Source of the DNA: Glaciecola nitratireducens FR1064
Lineage (GTDB): Bacteria > Pseudomonadota > Gammaproteobacteria > Enterobacterales > Alteromonadaceae
Direction: 5' to 3'
DNA: 64,000 nt
Assembly (NCBI RefSeq): GCF_000226565.1
Contig: NC_016041.1
Location: forward strand, 3,348,001-3,412,000
Shown piece by piece: positions 58,480 through 64,000 of the stretch. Both the position numbers and the translations under genes were made by a program. The notes below the pieces were generated by a model. The model was not told the origin of the DNA. It saw nothing but the letters and a program-made list of their open reading frames with translations, and made no database searches. The stretch's first letter is position 1. Every line of letters starts with the position of its first letter.

Positions 58480-60234
58480 ATGCCGCACGCCATCAGTATT
58501 AGTAACATCATGCCAAAGCCCACCCTAGCCAATAAAATCTTTGTTTGGTTTCTTGACCGTCTGCTTGGTATCAAAAAAATGGATACGTTATATCGCCAAC
58601 ACGAAATGCAGGGCTTGAGCAAAGAAGACTTTTCCGACCGGCTAATAGAAATACTTAAATTAGACATTCAAGGTGCAAAAGAATTACAAAGTAAGATACC
58701 TAAAACAGGCCCCGTGGTGATAGCAAGTAATCACCCATTCGGCGGTATTGAAGGGGTAATACTTGCGCGTTTAATTGGTGAAGTGCGCCCCGACTTAAAG
58801 GTGTTGGCAAATAAAGGCCTCGGCATTTTTAAGGAAATTTCTGATTATTTTATTTTCACTAATCCACTGTCTGCAAATGACCCGAAAAATGGCCCGTCGC
58901 TGCGTCACTGTGTTAAACATGTGCAGTCGCAAGGCGCTCTGCTGATTTTTCCTGCAGGAAAAGTATCCTATTACCAAAAAGCCAAATCAGGCATTAGCGA
59001 GCATATTTGGAATAAACTTGTTGGCCGTCTTGTCAGCATCGATAGTTGCCAATTTGTGCCTATTTTCGTCAATGGCCAAAATAGCGCTAACTTTTATCGT
59101 ATTGAAAAAATTTACTTTAAATTAAGAATGTTACTTTTAGGGCGCGAGTTGCTGAATAAAACTGGCGCTAAGATCGTTATTAACACCGGTAATGCGATTC
59201 AACAAAAACAGTTTGATAAACAACTTAATCACAGCGATAAAGCCATGTTATGTAGAGCCCTGAGTTATGCTCAGGATCATCGCTGGCGTTACCAATGGCC
59301 CGCCGACACAGTAACAGAGCAGTTGCCGATTATTGATGAAATTAAGCCTGAACACTTAATCAGTGAAATTAAAGCGTTGCCAAATCAACAACTGCTGCTT
59401 GAAAACAAGGAATATTCGGTTTATTTCGGCTATCAATCTCAACTACCCTTGGTAGTCCAGGAAATTGCTCGATTACGTGAAATCGTTTTTAGAATGCATG
59501 ACGAAGGTAGCGGACAGGCCTTAGACACGGATGAGTTTGATGCAACGTACACACATTTATTTATCGTTAAAAATACAGAGCATAAAATTGTCGGTGCGTA
59601 TCGCATGGGACTAACTGATAAATTAACGGAACAACAAGGTCCCGCTGGTTTGTACTTACAAAAGATGTTCAATTTTAAACCCAGCTTTGTGAATCAACAA
59701 GGCCCCTGTATGGAAATGGGTCGGTCTTTTCTGGTTCCGGAAATGCAAGGGTCATATCAAGGTTTGCTGCTACTTTGGAAAGGCATTGGCCGATTCGCAG
59801 CTAAATTCCCTCAATATAGAACATTGTACGGAACGGTATCCATTAGTAAGTTGTTCGATCCGCGCAGTGTCAAACTCATTGAGCAAGGCTTAATAGACAT
59901 ACAAAGTTCATCGCAAGTTGATGCGGTAAATCCATTTGAGTTCACAAGCCATGTAGAAATTGACGAACTGGCTCAAAAGGTCAATTTAAAAGATCAACTG
60001 AGTGCATTTTTAATGAGTATTGAAAATGACGGTAAGGACATTCCTGTGTTGGCACGTCAATATCTAAAAATGGGCGCCAAATTTCACGCCCTTGGCATCG
60101 ATAAGAGTTTTAACCACACGCCGGGCCTTTTGCTCAGTGTGCACTTTCCCAGCGCCCCAGAAAAATTGCTAAAACTCTACGTTGGCAAGGATTATGAGGC
60201 TTATCGCGACTGGACCCCTAATCAACAGCATTAG
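58480..60234 (+). CDS. olsF: OlsF-type bifunctional ornithine-lipid synthase
   Basis: Two domains are fused in 584 aa. The N-terminal PlsC-like acyltransferase has N84-H85-P-F-G-G-I-E91 and F-P-A-G-K-V-S. The C-terminal OlsB-like N-acyltransferase (about 320-500) has R-L-R-E-I-V-F-R-M, A-Y-R-M-G and C-M-E-M-G-R-S-F-L. In Serratia OlsF the C-terminal part adds a 3-hydroxyacyl chain to ornithine and the N-terminal part adds the second chain, making ornithine lipid, a phosphate-free membrane lipid. The residue at the end of the PlsC box is Glu rather than the usual Asp. No other phosphate-starvation gene is adjacent. Its stop overlaps the convergent PhnA-domain gene by 4 bp. Confidence 0.85.
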   Translation: MPHAISISNIMPKPTLANKIFVWFLDRLLGIKKMDTLYRQHEMQGLSKEDFSDRLIEILKLDIQGAKELQSKIPKTGPVVIASNHPFGGIEGVILARLIGEVRPDLKVLANKGLGIFKEISDYFIFTNPLSANDPKNGPSLRHCVKHVQSQGALLIFPAGKVSYYQKAKSGISEHIWNKLVGRLVSIDSCQFVPIFVNGQNSANFYRIEKIYFKLRMLLLGRELLNKTGAKIVINTGNAIQQKQFDKQLNHSDKAMLCRALSYAQDHRWRYQWPADTVTEQLPIIDEIKPEHLISEIKALPNQQLLLENKEYSVYFGYQSQLPLVVQEIARLREIVFRMHDEGSGQALDTDEFDATYTHLFIVKNTEHKIVGAYRMGLTDKLTEQQGPAGLYLQKMFNFKPSFVNQQGPCMEMGRSFLVPEMQGSYQGLLLLWKGIGRFAAKFPQYRTLYGTVSISKLFDPRSVKLIEQGLIDIQSSSQVDAVNPFEFTSHVEIDELAQKVNLKDQLSAFLMSIENDGKDIPVLARQYLKMGAKFHALGIDKSFNHTPGLLLSVHFPSAPEKLLKLYVGKDYEAYRDWTPNQQH

Positions 60235-60794
60235 TTCTTTTTGGTGTAAGCCGCAATAATAACAATTCGCTGACCATTCACTTTACCCTCAATGTGCAAA
60301 GGGTTATCGCTAAGACCGATGTTGCGCACAGGGGTACCGCGTTTAGCCGTAAAGTTTGCGCCTTTCACATCCAAGTCTTTAATGATAGTTACAGCATCAC
60401 CAGTAGCCAATGGAACACCGTTAACGTCAAGCGTTGGCTCGCGGTCGTCTGCTACGCCTGAATCAGCCCACGCCTTAGTTTCGTCATCCAAATACAGCAT
60501 ATCAATTGCATCTTGTGCCCACGACTCTGCGCTACATTTATGCAGAAGACGATAGGCCAACACCTGCACTGCTGGAACGGTGGACCACATTGCATCGTTC
60601 AAACAACGCCAGTGCTTCATATCTAATTCAGCAGCGTCTTGAATCTGCCCCAAACAAGTGGCACAGACCAATACAGCGCAATTAGCGGTTTCATCAGGTG
60701 AATGCGGTAACGGGTAAACCGACAGATTATCGGTGCTAGTGCAAAGCTCGCATTTGCTTTCGCTGCGATCATGTAAAGTAGTTTCTATAGACAT
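60231..60794 (-). CDS. PhnA-domain (YjdM-like) protein, 187 aa
   Basis: An N-terminal zinc-ribbon-like part has C-E-L-C and C-A-T-C pairs. The C-terminal PhnA domain shows L-D-V-N-G-V-P-L-A-T-G-D-A-V-T-I-I-K-D-L-D-V-K-G and K-R-G-T-P-V-R-N-I, the defining YjdM/PhnA block. Despite the old name, this family is not shown to break phosphonates in E. coli. Length (187) exceeds E. coli YjdM (111) because of the N-terminal region. The stop overlaps the olsF stop by 4 bp (convergent). Confidence 0.88.
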   Translation of the reverse strand: MSIETTLHDRSESKCELCTSTDNLSVYPLPHSPDETANCAVLVCATCLGQIQDAAELDMKHWRCLNDAMWSTVPAVQVLAYRLLHKCSAESWAQDAIDMLYLDDETKAWADSGVADDREPTLDVNGVPLATGDAVTIIKDLDVKGANFTAKRGTPVRNIGLSDNPLHIEGKVNGQRIVIIAAYTKKN

Positions 60795-60922
60795 AGTTTA
60801 GTGCTGAATAAGGTGTCATTGCGCGCATAGTAGCACGCAAACACACAAAAAAAATGTGGAATTACTGTGCTCTAGTAATATTTGTGTTCGATTTTGTTGC
60901 TGAGATCCAGGGGCGATGCAAT

Positions 60923-61429
60923 CTACGCTGAATGCGTCAAATGCGTTATCGTGGCGGGAGCGTAACCAAAGAATTCCGGTAAATCTTTACCCTGCATCTT
61001 TCGAATTATGCGAATTAACGCATAATGATGGATTGCGTGGCTTGCCACAAAAACGAGCTCTCTTTCAAAAGTAGACTCACAGCTTGTCGATTTAGTGTCA
61101 CTAATGTCTATTTCGGTAAGTACTGAAACACGCTGCTTGGATAACTGATTGCTACAGGTTTGGTTTAACCATTCCGTTATACTTTTAAATGCCGCGATAG
61201 CTGCTATTGGGGAGAGTTCAATATCGCTATGTCGATTGCGTTTGTTATAGTTAATGTGCCCGCTACAACTCGCTTCCTTCAAGGCTAGAAAATGGTCAAC
61301 AATATGACGGATGTGGGTACCAATACTGCTAGTAAAGTGCGGAGCTAGCACTTCTTTGTAATCGCTAAGACTGATGTCATCAAGTAAGCTAATTGCTTGT
61401 TCTACTACTTCTACATAACTTTTTGACAT
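60923..61429 (-). CDS. DinB-like four-helix protein, 168 aa
   Basis: The DinB metal triad is suggested by H in S-I-G-T-H-I-R-H-I-V-D-H-F and H-A-I-H-H-Y-A-L-I near the C-terminus, which fits the DinB/YfiT four-helix bundle. Members bind a divalent metal and some act as thiol transferases; the substrate here is unknown. The gene stands alone and starts with an ATG preceded by GGGACAA. Confidence 0.75.
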   Translation of the reverse strand: MSKSYVEVVEQAISLLDDISLSDYKEVLAPHFTSSIGTHIRHIVDHFLALKEASCSGHINYNKRNRHSDIELSPIAAIAAFKSITEWLNQTCSNQLSKQRVSVLTEIDISDTKSTSCESTFERELVFVASHAIHHYALIRIIRKMQGKDLPEFFGYAPATITHLTHSA

Positions 61430-61872
61430 GTTGTCCCTTTGACTATTTGGTTCTTATTATTACTTGGTGCAAAGTTCTGATTAACTCATTTATTTTGCTT
61501 CCTTTGTGTAGACCCTAGACTACTATAAATTATTTCATTTTTATTCTATTTATCTCAAAATTAATGACAAATTCAGTTTCAACTGAGCTAATTTAAGGTT
61601 TAAATCGACCTTGTCATAAACAAGCGTTTCGACACTAACTTGCATCCTTGAGCTCAAAACAGTGACTTATTCAACTTTTTTTCTTTTTCCGTTGCAGTCT
61701 ATTGTTACTTTTTGCGAGCGTTAAGATTTGCTAATTTATACCGAATCTCTACACTACTACCACTTTAAACCGTGATAGTCCGATGAAGCAAAACGTTCTC
61801 GCATACGTATTCATTCATCAGCATGGGCCGTTTGCTGTTACATTTATTTAACTATCTATAGAGATCATCAAG
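61430..61872. other. 443-bp intergenic region without a recognisable gene
   Basis: The region is AT-rich and divergent between the DinB-like and aldo/keto reductase genes, so it must hold both promoters. A short dyad, TCAGTT-TC-AACTGA (61573-61586), lies inside a wider ATGACAA/TTGTCAT pair (61564-61617). I cannot assign either to a known regulator. No ORF or terminator was supported. Confidence 0.55.
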
Positions 61873-62844
61873 ATGACAGAAATTCCTATCCATGACCACT
61901 ACCCTCAAGCTAGTCAACTCGTTTACGGTTGCATGGGATTGGGTGGCGGTTGGAGCGATGTTCCGGCAGAAGAAAAAGATGTGAAGGAAGCGCAGCAAAT
62001 TATTGAAACTTGTCTAGAAAATAAGATAAATGTATTTGATTTAGCTGATATTTACACATTCGGAAAAGCCGAGGACGTGGTTGGTCAAGTACTCAAAGCA
62101 ACGCCTTCTTTACGTAAAAAAATGGTGTTGCAAACCAAGGTGGGTATCAAGCTAACACCCACACATGCTGTTAAACAATATGACTTATCACCTGAGTGGA
62201 TAACGTCTGCGTTGAATAGCAGTTTGCGACGCCTACAATCTGAGAATGTCGATGTCCTGTTTCTTCATCGCCCTGATCCTTTGATGGACCTTGATGACTC
62301 AGCTGAAGCACTCGAAAAACTGCACAAGCAGGGTAAGTTTTCACATTTGGCAGTGTCGAATATGCACGCCGGTCAAATTGCGTGGCTACAGTCGGCAATT
62401 TCAGTTCCTATTATTGCGAATCAACTGCAAATGAGCTTGCAGCATGCCGACTTCGTTGAAGAAAGCATTACGACCAATATGAAAGAGGGCAGCCAAAGCG
62501 GATTTCCGCGTGGGACAATGGAATTCTGTGAGCAACAAAATATCCAATTGCAAGCTTGGTCACCTCTGGCACAAGGCATTTTTACCGGCAAGCCAAGCGC
62601 CAGCCCATCACCCGCTGAATTGGCAACAACAAAATTAATTGGTCAACTTGCCAATCGATATTCCAGTAATCCGAACGCCATATTATTAGCATGGTTATTG
62701 AAGCATCCATTCAATATCCAACCAGTGATTGGTACTACACATATAGGCCGAATAAAGGAATGCGCCCAAGCGGGCAAAGTCAATTTGTCGCGAGAAGACT
62801 GGTATTTGTTATTTCAAACTGCCAGAGGAAATGAAGTTCCTTAG
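61873..62844 (+). CDS. Aldo/keto reductase, YdhF-like, 323 aa
   Basis: This NADPH-dependent oxidoreductase has the AKR TIM-barrel motifs L-V-Y-G-C-M-G-L-G-G-G, the catalytic F-D-L-A-D-I-Y (Asp/Tyr), K-V-G-I lysine in L-Q-T-K-V-G and the H-R-P-D-P segment. A-W-S-P-L-A-Q-G and the C-terminal P-V-I-G-T-T-H-I-G-R-I cofactor loop follow. The YdhF-like subgroup is suggested by the extended H-R-P-D-P-L-M-D; substrate unknown. The ribosome site is weak (GAGATCATCAAG). The GH13 gene follows 112 bp downstream. Confidence 0.92.
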   Translation: MTEIPIHDHYPQASQLVYGCMGLGGGWSDVPAEEKDVKEAQQIIETCLENKINVFDLADIYTFGKAEDVVGQVLKATPSLRKKMVLQTKVGIKLTPTHAVKQYDLSPEWITSALNSSLRRLQSENVDVLFLHRPDPLMDLDDSAEALEKLHKQGKFSHLAVSNMHAGQIAWLQSAISVPIIANQLQMSLQHADFVEESITTNMKEGSQSGFPRGTMEFCEQQNIQLQAWSPLAQGIFTGKPSASPSPAELATTKLIGQLANRYSSNPNAILLAWLLKHPFNIQPVIGTTHIGRIKECAQAGKVNLSREDWYLLFQTARGNEVP

Positions 62845-62956
62845 GTCTCCTAATTGACGAATAGACGAATAAATCAGGTACAAATAAAAATAGTCTCCCA
62901 TTATTTGTTATTAGAAGCGGCAGTACTCAACATGAAGACACGGAAACAGCATTGAA

Positions 62957-64000
62957 ATGAAAATACGTAGTTTAGCAAATATTTACATCATAAAAACATT
63001 GATTCTCAGTTCAGTTCTCGTTGCTTTGGTCGCTTGCTCGCAACAGTCAAGTGAGTCATCTAAGGCACTCGACGATAGCATTGCAGCTAAAAATACCGAA
63101 TACTTAACGAGAGATATTAAAGACGATATTTTTTATTTTGTGATGCCAGACCGTTTTCACAATGCCGATCCGAGCAATGACAACGGCGATCCTAATCGAC
63201 CAATTTCATTTGGTGGGCTTGATAAGACCTCCAAATGGGCATTTCACGGCGGCGATATTCAAGGTATTGAGGCCAAGCTAGACTATATTCAAGACATGGG
63301 AGTCACCGCAATTTGGATGACACCGTTACTGAGAAACCGCGCAGTGCAAAGCGACGGCTTCGGCCACCACGGATATTGGGTCATCGACTTTACGGAAATT
63401 GATCCCCATTTCGGCAGTAATCAAGATCTCCGCAGTTTAATTGATGCAGCTCATGCGCGCGGAATGAAAGTCTTTTTTGACATTATCACTAACCACACCG
63501 CTGATGTTATCAAATACAAAGAATGCCATAAGCTAGACGGTACTTTCATAAAAGACGAGCCAGGCTGTCAGTACAAGAGTACGGAACAACTCCAAAGTGG
63601 CGACGTCTACACGCCTTTCGTACTTGATGCTGAAAAAGCCGTAAAATTTCCAGAATGGCTAAACGCCCCTAAGTATTACAACAATCAAGGAGATAGTTAT
63701 TGGCAAGGCGAAAGTGTTGTCAACGGTGACTTTGCTGGGCTTGATGACCTAAATACATCCAATCCTGAGGTTGTTGAGGGGATGACAGAGATCTTCAAAA
63801 ACATCATTGATGAATTTAAACCAGACGGATTCAGAATCGATACAGTTAAACACGTTGATTTAAGCTTTTGGCAAAGTTTCGGACCGGATATTGTTGCGCA
63901 TGCCAAAAGCACAGGTATTCCTAACTTTCATATATTTGGAGAAGTGTATGATGGTAACCCTGCTGTATTGAGCAAATTCACTACCGCTGGAAAATTGCCT
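62957..64000 (+). CDS. GH13 alpha-amylase-family lipoprotein (3' end outside window)
   Basis: The frame is open from the ATG at 62957 to the window edge (348 codons). The N-terminus ends in L-V-A-L-V-A-C-S-Q-Q, a lipobox with Cys at about residue 28. The enzyme body shows GH13 conserved regions: region I F-D-I-I-T-N-H, region II D-G-F-R-I-D-T-V-K-H with the nucleophile Asp, and region III H-I-F-G-E-V-Y with the acid Glu. It should hydrolyse or transfer alpha-glucans at the cell surface. Region V and the C-terminal domain are outside the window, so the subfamily is open. Confidence 0.9.
   Translation, partial: MKIRSLANIYIIKTLILSSVLVALVACSQQSSESSKALDDSIAAKNTEYLTRDIKDDIFYFVMPDRFHNADPSNDNGDPNRPISFGGLDKTSKWAFHGGDIQGIEAKLDYIQDMGVTAIWMTPLLRNRAVQSDGFGHHGYWVIDFTEIDPHFGSNQDLRSLIDAAHARGMKVFFDIITNHTADVIKYKECHKLDGTFIKDEPGCQYKSTEQLQSGDVYTPFVLDAEKAVKFPEWLNAPKYYNNQGDSYWQGESVVNGDFAGLDDLNTSNPEVVEGMTEIFKNIIDEFKPDGFRIDTVKHVDLSFWQSFGPDIVAHAKSTGIPNFHIFGEVYDGNPAVLSKFTTAGKLP

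Overview
The window is 64 kb of a marine-type gammaproteobacterial chromosome, most like the Alteromonadales (Alteromonas/Glaciecola relatives). This rests on the moderate GC content, the gene order tRNA-Trp, secE, nusG, rplK, rplA, rplJ, rplL, rpoB, rpoC, rpsL, rpsG, fusA, tuf on one strand, the TonB-receptor, MATE and M13-peptidase content, and protein sequences close to the gammaproteobacterial versions. Genus cannot be fixed from the sequence alone. No insertion sequence, prophage, rRNA or CRISPR array was seen.

Region by region. 1-6.6 kb is a cell-surface locus: a protein of ten acidic DUF5666 repeats cut by the window edge, a small outer-membrane beta-barrel, a subtilase carrying about 27 tandem Asp-Asp-Val-Glu repeats, and, divergent from the subtilase, an ECF sigma factor with its membrane anti-sigma factor. 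6.7-12.5 kb holds a Met-rich secreted protein, the PAQR protein TrhA behind a FabR-like operator, the helicase HrpB, an orphan pseudopilin and an unknown secreted protein. 12.7-14.9 kb is a four-FAS1-domain lipoprotein with a second domain embedded in its last FAS1 unit. 15.3-22.3 kb is a complete cyanophycin cluster: iadA-cphB (breakdown of the Asp-Arg storage polymer to free amino acids) and cphA-cphA' (synthesis), separated by a terminator. 22.4-25.9 kb has a VOC protein, a PAS/GAF/GGDEF diguanylate cyclase and an unusual intergenic repeat element with a perfect 43-bp inverted repeat.

26-43.8 kb is the core translation/transcription block, all on the minus strand. Its ordinary features are visible: an L10 leader before rplJ, an attenuator hairpin between rplL and rpoB, and terminators after rpoC and tuf. 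Two interruptions are not ordinary: a secreted fasciclin gene with its own terminator sits between nusG and rplK, and a REP-like inverted repeat sits between rpsG and fusA. 44-64 kb is mixed chromosome: an ABC exporter, a MAPEG protein, an M13 metallopeptidase lipoprotein, a MATE pump, a BlaI-like repressor with a degenerate M56 partner divergent from a TonB receptor, pyrC-dbpA with overlapping stop and start codons, a hotdog-like protein, a fused OlsF-type ornithine-lipid synthase, a PhnA-domain protein, a DinB-like protein, an aldo/keto reductase, and a GH13 amylase-family lipoprotein cut by the right edge.

The best candidates for something undescribed are the DUF5666 / beta-barrel / DDVE-subtilase / ECF-sigma locus at the left edge and the repeat element next to tuf. 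Functional coupling in both cases is inferred from layout only.
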